Source: Sphingobium sp. Cam5-1 (GTDB lineage: Bacteria > Pseudomonadota > Alphaproteobacteria > Sphingomonadales > Sphingomonadaceae). From it: DNA of 64,000 nucleotides. The stretch's first letter is position 1. Every line of letters begins with the position of its first letter. The DNA is taken from contig NZ_CP065139.1 of assembly GCF_015693305.1 (NCBI RefSeq), positions 372,001 to 436,000 of the forward strand. Reading direction: 5' to 3'. A program made the position numbers and the translations under genes. The notes below the pieces were generated by a model. The model ran no database searches. It worked only from the letters and a program-made list of their open reading frames with translations, and was not told the origin of the DNA. This document shows, piece by piece, positions 1 to 9,123 of the stretch.

Positions 1-1
1 G

Positions 2-1384
2 GCGAAGATCGCCGTCACCAATCCCGCAGACGACTCTGAACTGGGGACTGTGCCCAATTTGGGCGCGGACGAAACAAAACAGGCGGTCGCTGCCGCCTGG
101 CGGGCTCAGGTCGACTGGCGCAAGCTGGCGGCGAAGGCGCGCGGCGCCATATTGCGGCGCTGGGGCGAGTTGATGCTCATGCACCAGGACGATCTGGCGA
201 CAATTTTGACGCTGGAGCAGGGCAAGCCCTTTGCCGAGGCCAAAGGCGAGGTCGCCTATGCAGCGTCCTTTTTGGAATGGTTTGCGGAGGAAGCACGCCG
301 GATCAATGGCGAACTGATCCAGCCCCACGCATCCGATCGCCGTCTGGCCGTGCGTAAGGAGCCGGTTGGCGTCGTCGCCGCCGTCACGCCCTGGAACTTC
401 CCCCTCGCGATGATTACCCGCAAGGCAGGGCCTGCTTTGGCCGCCGGTTGCTCGATGGTGCTCAAGCCATCCGAGCTCACGCCATTTTCGGCGTTGGCGC
501 TCGCCGTGTTAGCGGAAGAGGCCGGGGTGCCTGCCGGGATATTCAACGTCGTGACCGGCGATGCGGCCCCGATCGGCGACATCCTGACCACGGATCCGCG
601 AGTTCGAAAATTCACCTTCACGGGTTCGACGGGCGTGGGCAAGATGCTGGCGGCACGCTGTATGTCGACCGTGAAGCGCGTTTCCCTGGAACTGGGCGGC
701 AACGCGCCCTTCATCGTTTTCGATGACGCCGATGTCGAAAGCGCGGTTGAAGGCGCTCTCATTTCAAAATTTCGCAACACCGGCCAAACCTGTGTCTGCG
801 CGAACCGTTTTCTGGTTCAGGATGGCATTTTCGACGCCTTTGCAAAGCGCTTGGCCGAACGCGTCAGCCAGTTCGTGGTGGGCGCGGGCATGAGCGGCCC
901 CACAGACCAAGGGCCGCTGATTGATAAGCGGGCGGTGACCAAGGCATCCGCCCATGTGGACGACGCGGTATCGCGCGGAGCGCATATCCTTGCCGGAGGC
1001 CACGCGATCAGGGGCGAAGGCAATTTCTTCCTTCCAACGGTATTGGCGAATGTTCCCGCCGACGCGCTGCTTTGCAAGGAGGAAACATTCGGCCCGGTCG
1101 CTGGCCTGGTACGGTTCCAAAGCGAGGCTGAAGCGATCGCGATGGCCAACGACACTCCGGCTGGCCTTGCCAGCTACGTCTACACGCGGGATCTGGATCG
1201 AAGCATCCGCGTTTCGGAAGCGCTGGAATATGGAATGGTCGGCCTTAACAGCGGACTGATCTCGACGGAGGTCGCGCCTTTTGGCGGCGTCAAGGAGTCA
1301 GGCCTTGGGCGCGAAGGCTCCCATTGGGGCATCGATGATTATGTGGAATTGAAGTTGATCTGCACGGGCGTAAACAGCGCCTGA
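2..1384 (+). CDS. gabD: NAD(P)-dependent succinate-semialdehyde dehydrogenase, 5' end outside window
   Basis: Aldehyde dehydrogenase that oxidises succinate semialdehyde to succinate (GABA and 4-hydroxybutyrate breakdown, cytoplasm). The frame is open from base 2, so the true start lies upstream; about 460 residues are visible against roughly 480 in the family, so about 20 are missing. Seen: the substrate/cofactor motif VTPWNFPLAMITRK, the nucleotide-binding FTGSTGVGK, the general-base Glu in ELGGN (bases 689-691) and the catalytic Cys in GQTCVCANR (Cys codon at 791). The CVC pair and the end motif GGVKESGLGREG are typical of GabD rather than other ALDHs. The GTG at 50 could be mistaken for a start, but conserved sequence (AVTNPAD) precedes it. 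Related substrates such as glutarate semialdehyde cannot be excluded. Confidence 0.9.
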   Translation, partial: AKIAVTNPADDSELGTVPNLGADETKQAVAAAWRAQVDWRKLAAKARGAILRRWGELMLMHQDDLATILTLEQGKPFAEAKGEVAYAASFLEWFAEEARRINGELIQPHASDRRLAVRKEPVGVVAAVTPWNFPLAMITRKAGPALAAGCSMVLKPSELTPFSALALAVLAEEAGVPAGIFNVVTGDAAPIGDILTTDPRVRKFTFTGSTGVGKMLAARCMSTVKRVSLELGGNAPFIVFDDADVESAVEGALISKFRNTGQTCVCANRFLVQDGIFDAFAKRLAERVSQFVVGAGMSGPTDQGPLIDKRAVTKASAHVDDAVSRGAHILAGGHAIRGEGNFFLPTVLANVPADALLCKEETFGPVAGLVRFQSEAEAIAMANDTPAGLASYVYTRDLDRSIRVSEALEYGMVGLNSGLISTEVAPFGGVKESGLGREGSHWGIDDYVELKLICTGVNSA

Positions 1385-1520
1385 ACGCAGAAGGCGCTGC
1401 GTGGGATCTTCTATATTCTCGCCACATTCGCGGTGCGCCTCTTCAAGGACACTGCCCCCGCGCCGTTCAATTTGTGACACGATTCAGGTTGAGCGGCGTC
1501 GAAGATCAGCAGAGCGCCTG

Positions 1521-2408
1521 TTATTGCGACGCCGTCCCACCTTCTCCCATCTGTCGCCCATAAACCGGCACCACGTCATCGCTCGCCCGGCCGTGCAGCG
1601 CCTCAATCTCCGCCTTGCGCTGCTTCAGATACAGCTCGCGATAAGCTGCATAGGGGTCATCCTCCCTGCGGATTTTCTGGACGGTATCGTCAAAGGCCGC
1701 ACGCTCGCCAAGCTGGTTGAGGATCGTCGCCGGAATGACGTAGGCAGGCTTTGTGAAGGGCTTTCCGATCAGGAAGGGCACCGCCATTTTGTCCACTGTA
1801 TCGCCGATGATATCGCGTAGCGTGGTCGGCCCGACGATGGGCAGATACATATATGGCCCCGGCCCTACGCCATAATAGCCAAGCACATTGGCGAGACCGT
1901 TGGGCCGATAGGGCAGGAAGAAGGGCTTGCGCTTGGCGACGTCGAACAGGCCCGCGACCCCCAGCGTCGTGTTGATCGTGAAGCGCCCCACCGTTTCCAC
2001 CGCCTTGCCGGGCTTCAGCTGGAGCATGTAAGCGGCGAACACCACCGGTTCCTGCAAATTGGCGAAGAAGTTGCGGAAACCCTTCCGAACGGGCTTGGGC
2101 AGTCCCTTGTTATAGGCCTTCGCCACTGGCTCGACCACGGCCTTGTCAACCGACTGAACCGCTTCAAAGCTTTTTGCATTGAGATGCTCAAGCGGATCAC
2201 CCGCCGGAGGCCGATCTGCGCCGGTCACCACGATGTCGGTGGGCTGCTCCTCCGCGCCGTTTTCCGATTTGGGAGGCAGAGATATGTTCAACGCTGCCGC
2301 AGCGCTTGCCACATCCACCGTCGGTGAGGCCTCGGGTGGCGGCGCGTCGACCGTTGCCGCCTGTGCGCCCATCATCAACATTCCCGCGGCGATGCCCGGC
2401 AGCAGCAT
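1521..2408 (-). CDS. mlaA: MlaA (VacJ)-family outer-membrane phospholipid asymmetry protein
   Basis: MlaA removes misplaced phospholipid from the outer leaflet of the outer membrane and passes it to the Mla system. The 295-residue product starts with a hydrophobic export signal (LLPGIAAGMLMMGAQA) and then has the family core: DPLEHLNAKSFEAVQ, PKPVRKGFRNFFANLQEP, GRFTINTTLGVAGLFDVA and YYGVGPGPYMYLPIVGPTT. No lipobox cysteine is visible, so this copy may be a soluble or directly inserted form rather than a classical lipoprotein. The start is supported by AAAGGA just upstream. It has a low-complexity Ala/Pro-rich segment (about residues 20-70) before the core and a charged tail (about 245-295). 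It is convergent with the gabD-like gene, and no other mla genes are in the window. Confidence 0.85.
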   Translation of the reverse strand: MLLPGIAAGMLMMGAQAATVDAPPPEASPTVDVASAAAALNISLPPKSENGAEEQPTDIVVTGADRPPAGDPLEHLNAKSFEAVQSVDKAVVEPVAKAYNKGLPKPVRKGFRNFFANLQEPVVFAAYMLQLKPGKAVETVGRFTINTTLGVAGLFDVAKRKPFFLPYRPNGLANVLGYYGVGPGPYMYLPIVGPTTLRDIIGDTVDKMAVPFLIGKPFTKPAYVIPATILNQLGERAAFDDTVQKIRREDDPYAAYRELYLKQRKAEIEALHGRASDDVVPVYGRQMGEGGTASQ

Positions 2409-2672
2409 AGTCCAGTCCTTTGCAGCGGCCGATCGCCACGTTCGGCTGGGCCTTCGAAGTCCAGATCGCGTCGCGGCTTATTCCGTGAGTTGTCCAGCCC
2501 GGCGCGGGCTAAATGCGATATGGCGCGCCGTCAATAGATTGATTTCGTGGAAAAGCGGAACAGCTTTGGGAGCCATTCTAGAGTCCGCCTAAAATATCGA
2601 ACGTATTCGTCTGTTTTATAGCGATCCACTATGTTACAGTGAGTTAGAGATTGTAAAATGCGCAGGTGAAAT

Positions 2673-4379
2673 ATGAGGACGCTACTCTTCCGGTCGGCAT
2701 TTATCGCAACGGCGTGTCTATCGTTGAATGTCACTTCGACGGCTAATGCGACATCGCGGAGCGCCACTGTCACCGCCACTCCGATGAGGTTGACGCAGCA
2801 GGATCGCTGGCTCATCGATCCGCAGGGCCGTGTCGTCATGCTGCACGGCGCGAATATGATCGAACTGATCGGCAACGCCCATCATCTTGGCTCGGGCGGA
2901 CATAGCACCCAATGGAGCGATGACACGCCGCGCCTGATGCGTGAGGCAGGATTCAATGGCATCCGCCTCATCATGTTCATGAGCCGCATCACGCCGCAGC
3001 CCGGGCACGTCGATGAAGCCTATCTCGACGCCGTGACGCGCACCGTCGCCGCCTATTCCCGACAGGGCATCCATGTCCTCATCGACCTGCATCAGGACGA
3101 ATATAGCGACACGATCGGCGAACGCGGCATGCCCGCTTGGATGACATTGACTGACGGTCTGAAAAGCGATCCGAAGCTCGATTTCCCCAACCGATATTTC
3201 AAGGATGCCGCTGTCCAGCGCGCGTTCGACAATTTTTGGGCAAATAAACCGACCGTGGACGGACGTGGCGTACAGGATGTCTACATCGACATGCTGGCGG
3301 CACTGGGGCGGCGCTTCGCCAAGAATCCTGCGGTGTTCGGCATCGATCTGATGAACGAGCCGTCGACCGGGTCGAAATGCGCGCAGCCCGATCCAAAGAT
3401 CGCGGACTGCCCGGAACTAGAACAACAACTGCTTGCGCCTTTCTACGCCAAGGCAGGCGTGGCGATGCGCAAGGCCGCGCCGAACACAATATTGTTCGTC
3501 GAACCGTTCATGTTGCAGGGGGCACTTGGCATTCCCATCAACACACCGATGCCCGGCGCCAAGCAACAGGGCCTTTCCTATCATAATTATGGCCCCTTCC
3601 GCCCCATCCGCGAAAAGGTGAGCGAGGCAGCGCTGGCCCGAGCCGTCGCTGCGCCTGCCGCTATTCTGAACACCGAATGGGGGTTCAGCAACGATGCCGC
3701 CGACCTGGCATCGCAAGCGCAGGATTTCGACAATCGCATGATCCCATGGCTGGCATGGACGCGCGGCACGTTCGAGGCGCTGGTCAATCCAAAGGCCGCG
3801 ACCAAGCCTGCGCCCAATCGGGATGCCGTGTTGCGCGCTTATGCCCGCCCTTACGCGGCAGCGACGGCGGGCACCCCGATTGCGCTGACTTTCGACGCGG
3901 ACAAAGGCTCACTCGATTATCGCTGGTCGACCAAGGGGCCGGACGGGCGGGATCGTTATCGATTGACGACGGAAATCGCCATGCCCGCCCCTAGTTATCC
4001 CCAAGGATATACGGTCACGGTGGAAGGTGGCCGTGTGCTGTCCCCGCCCAACGCACGGTTGCTGAAGGTCGCGGCAAGCAAAGCGGGATCTACGGTGACG
4101 GTTCGCGCCGCGCGCACCGGCGACCTGCCGCCGCTGACGGGGCCAAAGGTGGTCGAAGGACCCGGTTACAGCATAGATTCCATGCTTGGCGACCTGTTGA
4201 AAGATCCGCGCGCGCAGGCGATCATCGTCAAATATCTGCCGACGCTCGGCGCCGCCGATCAACTGGGCCTGGCACCGCAGATCAGGCTGCGCGCGATGCA
4301 GCCCTATGTGCCCGAGATGAACGATGCCGTCGCCGCGAAGATCGATGCGGAACTCAAGGCTCTGCCCGTGCAAAAATAG
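2673..4379 (+). CDS. Secreted GH5 glycosidase, endoglycoceramidase-like
   Basis: The 568-residue protein has a Sec signal (about residues 1-27, ending TANA) followed by a GH5 TIM barrel. The acid/base is probably Glu229 in LMNEP and the nucleophile Glu335 in NTEWGF; LHQDE, YHNYGPF and the start motif LHGANMIEL fit the endoglycoceramidase branch of GH5, whose members cut the bond between glycan and ceramide in glycosphingolipids. The spacing of the two Glu residues is close to that of characterised bacterial endoglycoceramidases as I remember them. The last 170 or so residues form a beta-rich C-terminal domain plus a helical tail. The gene stands alone, convergent with the histidine kinase. 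Other GH5 activities on beta-glucosides remain possible. Confidence 0.8.
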   Translation: MRTLLFRSAFIATACLSLNVTSTANATSRSATVTATPMRLTQQDRWLIDPQGRVVMLHGANMIELIGNAHHLGSGGHSTQWSDDTPRLMREAGFNGIRLIMFMSRITPQPGHVDEAYLDAVTRTVAAYSRQGIHVLIDLHQDEYSDTIGERGMPAWMTLTDGLKSDPKLDFPNRYFKDAAVQRAFDNFWANKPTVDGRGVQDVYIDMLAALGRRFAKNPAVFGIDLMNEPSTGSKCAQPDPKIADCPELEQQLLAPFYAKAGVAMRKAAPNTILFVEPFMLQGALGIPINTPMPGAKQQGLSYHNYGPFRPIREKVSEAALARAVAAPAAILNTEWGFSNDAADLASQAQDFDNRMIPWLAWTRGTFEALVNPKAATKPAPNRDAVLRAYARPYAAATAGTPIALTFDADKGSLDYRWSTKGPDGRDRYRLTTEIAMPAPSYPQGYTVTVEGGRVLSPPNARLLKVAASKAGSTVTVRAARTGDLPPLTGPKVVEGPGYSIDSMLGDLLKDPRAQAIIVKYLPTLGAADQLGLAPQIRLRAMQPYVPEMNDAVAAKIDAELKALPVQK

Positions 4380-4409
4380 GCGACAGCTGGTCGGCCAGGC
4401 TGAGCGCGC

Positions 4410-5828
4410 TCAGATATCTCGGCCTGAATGTGGAGGAGTCGATTGCGCAGCCTCACCGTCACTCGGCGAATAGGGGAACGACAGCGTGACAAGCAATCCG
4501 GGTTGCGCGTCACCAAGCACAAGGGCGCCGCCGTGGAGCCGCGCAACAGCGGCGGCGAGCGAAAGGCCTAGGCCAGCGCCCGCGATGTGGCGTGACAGGT
4601 CCAACCGGGCAAAGCGACTGAGAGCGCGCTCGCGATGCTCCTCTGGAACGCCGGGACCATTGTCGGACACCTGAATCAGTATCGATCCGGCTTCAGCGCG
4701 CGCTGAAAGCCCAATGCGATCACCACCATATTTCAGCGCATTATCGATGAGGTTCGACAACGCCTGCCCGAGCATCTCTCGATTGGAAAACAGGAACAAG
4801 CCGGGTTCAGCGTCTACTGAAATGGTAACGTCCCGTTCGTCAGCCAAGGCGCCGTACATGTCCTGAAAATCATGGAGCAGCGCAGCGATATCGACCGGCA
4901 TGAAGCTGTCCCGGCCTATTCCGGCTTCGGCCCGGCTGATAAGCAGGGCGGTGTCCAGCATTCGCAGCAGCGTGTCGCTCTCCTCAACCGCGCGTTCAAG
5001 TGCGCTGACGCTGGCCTCATCATGACTTTGCTTGACCGCGCCGTCCAGCACGGCACGCAATCGGGTGAGCGGCGAACGCAGGTCATGGGCAAGGCCGTCG
5101 GTCACCAGCCGCAGTTCATCGACCAGCCCGGTAATCCGGTCCAGCATGGCGTTGATCGCCTGACCCAGCGTATCGAACATGTCTCCGCTGCCGGTCAGGG
5201 CGATGCGGCGTTCCATGTCGCCTGTTTTCACCGCGCTTGCCGTATCGGCTACGGCGTGCAGGCGCCTCCGCATGATGGAGGCAGAAAGCCAGGCGGCCCC
5301 GGCGGCCAGCGGGACCGCGATCAAGACAGCGCTCAACAGCGCGGCTTCCAGATAGCCGCCGAAGCGCAAGTCGCTTTCCACCACATGTCCGGTCAGCAGG
5401 CGCGTGCCGTCAGGGAAACGGGTGCTGACGATGCCCATGACCTGCGGATCGCCATGCTGGCGGGGGGCGTGCAGCAGGTTCACCAAACGCCAGGATTCAG
5501 CCGTGCCGACATGATCGGGCCATTTATCAAGATTGCCTGCGATGCGGCGTCCGTCGGGTCCCATGAGCAGCAGGATGGAATCGCCAACCGGATCGGCGGC
5601 AATGCGGCTGCGCACCGTTGCCCCAGCAGCGGCTAGTCCGGCGGCGGCGTAGGTGGCCGATATATCGTCGCGCAGGCCGACCGCGATCTCGCGGCTGGCG
5701 TGGTTGACCGACTGGCTGGTGAAGCGATGGACTGCCCACAACGACACCAGCACGCAGGCGATCTGCATCAGGAAGATCAGCAGGGCAAAGCGCCAGATCA
5801 CCGAATAGCGCCAGCGCATGACGTGCAT
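4410..5828 (-). CDS. Membrane sensor histidine kinase
   Basis: Partner of the response regulator encoded directly upstream; its start shares one base with the regulator's stop (TGATG). The 472-residue protein has a first membrane segment (about 12-32), a periplasmic sensor region, a second membrane segment (about 165-190), a HAMP linker, the H-box GLAHDLRSPLTRLR with phospho-acceptor His248, an N-box NLIDNALKYGG and G-boxes DNGPGVPEE and GAGLGLSLAAAVARLHGG. All catalytic boxes are intact. The place at the end of the acvB-mprF operon suggests it senses envelope stress or cationic antimicrobial compounds, but that is inference from position only. A second ATG three codons in (MRWRY) could be the real start. 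Confidence 0.9.
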   Translation of the reverse strand: MHVMRWRYSVIWRFALLIFLMQIACVLVSLWAVHRFTSQSVNHASREIAVGLRDDISATYAAAGLAAAGATVRSRIAADPVGDSILLLMGPDGRRIAGNLDKWPDHVGTAESWRLVNLLHAPRQHGDPQVMGIVSTRFPDGTRLLTGHVVESDLRFGGYLEAALLSAVLIAVPLAAGAAWLSASIMRRRLHAVADTASAVKTGDMERRIALTGSGDMFDTLGQAINAMLDRITGLVDELRLVTDGLAHDLRSPLTRLRAVLDGAVKQSHDEASVSALERAVEESDTLLRMLDTALLISRAEAGIGRDSFMPVDIAALLHDFQDMYGALADERDVTISVDAEPGLFLFSNREMLGQALSNLIDNALKYGGDRIGLSARAEAGSILIQVSDNGPGVPEEHRERALSRFARLDLSRHIAGAGLGLSLAAAVARLHGGALVLGDAQPGLLVTLSFPYSPSDGEAAQSTPPHSGRDI

Positions 5829-6529
5829 CAGCCATTCTCGCTCAGGCGATAGCCCGCGCCGCGCACCGTATGGATCAGCGGCGGCTCCCCATCTTCATCG
5901 ATCTTGCGCCGCAACCGGCTGATATGGACATCGATGACATTGGTGCCGGGGTCGAAATGATAATCCCATACCCCCTCCAGCAACATGGTCCGCGTCACGA
6001 CCTCGCCTCTGTGGCGCATCATATATTCGAGCAGGCGGAACTCGCGCGGTTGCAGATCGACCGACCGGCTCCCCCGCATGGCCTTCCTTGAAAGCAGGTC
6101 CACTTCCAGATCGCCACATGTCAGCCGCGTTTCGGCCTGACCGGCTTTCCCGCGCCTCAACATGATCCGCAGTCGCGCCAGCAATTCGGCGAAGGCAAAC
6201 GGCTTGGCGAGATAATCGTCCGATCCGCTGGTCAATCCCTTGACCCGTTCGTCAGCCGTCGCGAGCGCGGACAGGATCATGACCGGGGTTTCGATGCCCG
6301 CCGCGCGCAGGGCCGCGAGTACGGCCATTCCATCCATGCCTGGCAGCATTCGGTCGAGAATAATCGCATCGTGGCTTGCCTCGGTCGCCATGAACAGCCC
6401 CTCCCGCCCGTCCTCGGCGCGGTCGATGGTGAAGCCCTCTTCGGCGAGGCCCTTTGCAATATAGTCGGCCGTCGTGGCATCATCCTCGACGAGCAGCACT
6501 TTGTAACTCATGGTCGCCCTATCGGACAT
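5828..6529 (-). CDS. OmpR-family response regulator
   Basis: Two-component transcription regulator. The receiver domain has the acidic pocket VEDD, the phospho-acceptor Asp in ILDRMLPGMDG (about residue 59 from the start used here), a Ser in place of the usual Thr (ILSALA) and the conserved Lys in YLAKPFA. The C-terminal winged helix shows LQPREFRLLEYMMRH and NVIDVHISRLRRKID. The ATG at 6529 is chosen because GGAGG lies 7 bases before it; ATGs at 6550 and 6511 are alternatives. With this start it overlaps the 3' end of mprF by 11 bases, which suggests co-transcription with mprF. It may regulate its own operon (inference). Confidence 0.9.
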   Translation of the reverse strand: MSDRATMSYKVLLVEDDATTADYIAKGLAEEGFTIDRAEDGREGLFMATEASHDAIILDRMLPGMDGMAVLAALRAAGIETPVMILSALATADERVKGLTSGSDDYLAKPFAFAELLARLRIMLRRGKAGQAETRLTCGDLEVDLLSRKAMRGSRSVDLQPREFRLLEYMMRHRGEVVTRTMLLEGVWDYHFDPGTNVIDVHISRLRRKIDEDGEPPLIHTVRGAGYRLSENG

Positions 6530-9119
6530 CCAAAGCCCTCCGTCCAGCATTCCGCATCCGACTAACGGCGCTCCTTGGCCCGCCTTCGATAAGGCGCTGA
6601 AGGTCCAGCATGGCCCGCAGCATCGACAACCCCTGCGGCCCGGCGATGAAGCGCGGCTCCCAGCAGGGCGCGAACTTCGCCTTATAGGCCCGCAGCCCCT
6701 TGAAGCCGTAGAGGCTGCCGCCGTGCTTGAAAATCAGCGCTCCCGCCTTCACCCAGATGGGCGACAGCCGCCGCGCCTCCAGTCCCGACAGCGGCGCCAT
6801 GCCGAGGGTGAACCAGCGGTAGCCTTGCGCCTTTCCCCAAAGCATGAGGCGGCAAAAGAGGAAGTCCATCATGCCCGCGGGCATGTCTGCATCATGCCGC
6901 ATCAGGTCCACGGACAGTTCGCTACGGTCGGCGGTAGCCCATATGTTCGCAAAGGCGATGATCCTGCCTTCCCGTCGCACGACCGCGCAATCGAAACGCT
7001 GCAAATAGGCCGGGTCGAACCGGCCGACGCTGAACGCCTTTTCGGCACCCCCCTTGGCTTTGAGCCAGCGGCGCGACACCGCTTCCAGCTCATCGATCAG
7101 CAGGGCGACGTCAGCGGCGGACACGATCTCGAAAGTCACGCCTTCCCCTTCGGCTCGGCGTAACGCGTGGCGAAATGGCTTCCCCTTGGGTCCGTCAATC
7201 GTGAAGCGGGACAGATCGACGCGTGCCTCCTCCCCATATTTGACGAGCGACAGGCCAAGATCGATAGCAAGGGGCAGAGCATCAAGGCTGAGTTGATAAA
7301 GCAGAAGCCGCCCCTGCGCTGCGTCCGCCCGCTCACGCAATTCCCAAAGCAGGCCACCCCATTCGCTCGGGTCCCCAACCGGGTCGCTCATTACAATCCA
7401 GCTATGGCCCTGAATCTGATACATCAGGAACGCCCTGCCCGATGGAGACGTCAGGAACAGCTTATCACCGGTCAGCGACAGGAACGCGTCGGTTTTCCGG
7501 GCGGACGCCAGCGCCTCCTGACTGGGGCTGGTCGAGATGACCGGTCCGGCGAAGGGCGATGCCGGACGGAGCAACTGCCACAAGGCCGCCCAAATCAGCA
7601 GGACGCCGGTCGCAAGGGCTGCGCGCAGGAAGCGGGATGCGTCATGGTGCCGACCGAACTGCCACCATAGGTCATTCTGATAATCGACATGCTTGAAGGC
7701 GAAAAAGCCGATCCAGATCGAAACGCCGATCGCCACCGCCAGCGCAATGATCCAGCCCGGAGCAAGCATGGCAGAGGTCAGGCTGGTCTTGCGGTAAAAG
7801 GCGGGACGGCTCCATTGCAGCAGGCCGGTAATGACGATCAGGACGGCCGCTTCCTCATAATCCAGCCCCTTCATCAGTGAGAAGCCAGCGCCCGCCAGCA
7901 ACAGCAGCCGGGTCAGCCAGAATGCGCCATCCTGCCGTCGGTAGAGGCCCGAAGCGAGCAGCACCAGCATAGCCCCGATCATGCTGGCGGCCAAGTGGGA
8001 CGCCTCAACAAAGGGCATGGGAAGGATGCTGCTCACGGCCCTGAACCGGGCCGGTATGGCGGGCAGCGATCCGGACACCAGCAGGACGATGCCACCAGCT
8101 GCCACCAGCATGGCCAGAACCGCAGGAGCAATCTCCCGACCCAGACTTTCCGCACCACTAAGGACGCGTCGAACCGGGCTTTGCCATGCGTGTCGTTCGT
8201 GCAGGACGATAAGGAATGCCGCTGCCGCCAGGGGCAGCAGATAATAGACAAGGCGATAGGCAAGCAGCGCAGCGAACAACGAAGGCCTCGCCACCTGCGG
8301 CACGGTAGCGAGGACCACGGCCTCGAACAGCCCGACGCCGCCCGGCACATGGCTGATCAAGGCGATGATGATGCCCAGCGTATAGGCCAGGAAGAAAGCT
8401 GGAAACAGGGCGATCGCGGTATGCGGCAGCAGCACGAACAACGCCGCGCTCGACAGCGTGAGGTCAACACAGGCAATGCCGATCTGTGCCGCCGCCTGTC
8501 CGCGCGATGGCAGCATGAGGGTCCATCCGAATAGCCGGACGGGATGCGACGTGCGCCTTAGCGCAGCCAATGCCACTGCGACCCCCGCGAGCATGCAGAA
8601 GCCAAGCAGTTGGAGAGCCGAGGCATCAATGGGAAACGCCTTGATGGCGATCGGCATCGGATCGACCGCCAGGAACAGCGCGGCCATTGTGATCACCCCA
8701 CCCCAGAAGGACAGGCTGGCCGATGCAATTACCCGCGCAACATCGCCCGGCCCCAATCCCGCCGCCCCATAGATACGCATGCGCGCAGATCCGCCGGTCA
8801 GCAGCGAAAGCCCAAGATTGTGGCTGAGTGTGTAGCTGCAAAAGGATGCGAGCGCCGCGGTGCGCCAGGCGATCCGCTTGCCGATGATGCGCAGCGCCAT
8901 ATGGTCATACAGCGTCAGCGAAAGATAGCTGAGGATCGTCAGGGCCAATGCGCCAGCAAGCGCGCCGGGCGTGATGGCCCGGATCGCGCCGCGCAGGTCA
9001 TGGCCATGTACCTCGGACAGGAGGTGGAACACCATCGCCAGCCCCAATCCCATCATCAGCAGGAGGAGCGCCACGGAAAGGGCGCGCCGATGTCTGGCAG
9101 AGGATAGGGCAGTGATCAC
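6519..9119 (-). CDS. mprF: Bifunctional lysylphosphatidylglycerol flippase/synthetase MprF
   Basis: MprF (LpiA in rhizobia) transfers an amino acid, usually lysine, from aminoacyl-tRNA to phosphatidylglycerol and moves the product to the outer leaflet, lowering the negative surface charge. The 866-residue protein has an N-terminal polytopic flippase part (residues about 1-510, e.g. SYTLSHNLGLSLLTGGSARMR and SHVPGGVGLFEAVVL) and a C-terminal cytosolic GNAT-like synthase domain (about 540-850; VDLMRHDADMPAGMMDFLF, FTLGMAPLSGLE, GLRAYKAKFAPCWEPRF). The start is GTG with no clear ribosome site, 4 bases after the acvB stop, so translation is probably coupled. Whether lysine or another amino acid is used cannot be told from sequence. 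Confidence 0.92.
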   Translation of the reverse strand: MITALSSARHRRALSVALLLLMMGLGLAMVFHLLSEVHGHDLRGAIRAITPGALAGALALTILSYLSLTLYDHMALRIIGKRIAWRTAALASFCSYTLSHNLGLSLLTGGSARMRIYGAAGLGPGDVARVIASASLSFWGGVITMAALFLAVDPMPIAIKAFPIDASALQLLGFCMLAGVAVALAALRRTSHPVRLFGWTLMLPSRGQAAAQIGIACVDLTLSSAALFVLLPHTAIALFPAFFLAYTLGIIIALISHVPGGVGLFEAVVLATVPQVARPSLFAALLAYRLVYYLLPLAAAAFLIVLHERHAWQSPVRRVLSGAESLGREIAPAVLAMLVAAGGIVLLVSGSLPAIPARFRAVSSILPMPFVEASHLAASMIGAMLVLLASGLYRRQDGAFWLTRLLLLAGAGFSLMKGLDYEEAAVLIVITGLLQWSRPAFYRKTSLTSAMLAPGWIIALAVAIGVSIWIGFFAFKHVDYQNDLWWQFGRHHDASRFLRAALATGVLLIWAALWQLLRPASPFAGPVISTSPSQEALASARKTDAFLSLTGDKLFLTSPSGRAFLMYQIQGHSWIVMSDPVGDPSEWGGLLWELRERADAAQGRLLLYQLSLDALPLAIDLGLSLVKYGEEARVDLSRFTIDGPKGKPFRHALRRAEGEGVTFEIVSAADVALLIDELEAVSRRWLKAKGGAEKAFSVGRFDPAYLQRFDCAVVRREGRIIAFANIWATADRSELSVDLMRHDADMPAGMMDFLFCRLMLWGKAQGYRWFTLGMAPLSGLEARRLSPIWVKAGALIFKHGGSLYGFKGLRAYKAKFAPCWEPRFIAGPQGLSMLRAMLDLQRLIEGGPRSAVSRMRNAGRRALDVR

Positions 9120-9123
9120 GGCG

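Noticed and set aside
1384..1401. ACGCAG/CTGCGT hairpin after the gabD-like gene
   Set aside because: Only a 6-base stem and no T-run; too weak to call a terminator.
4400..4413. 14-base perfect palindrome CTGAGCGCGCTCAG at the histidine-kinase stop
   Set aside because: Without a loop it is not a usual terminator, and GC-rich palindromes of this size are expected by chance; kept only as a note.
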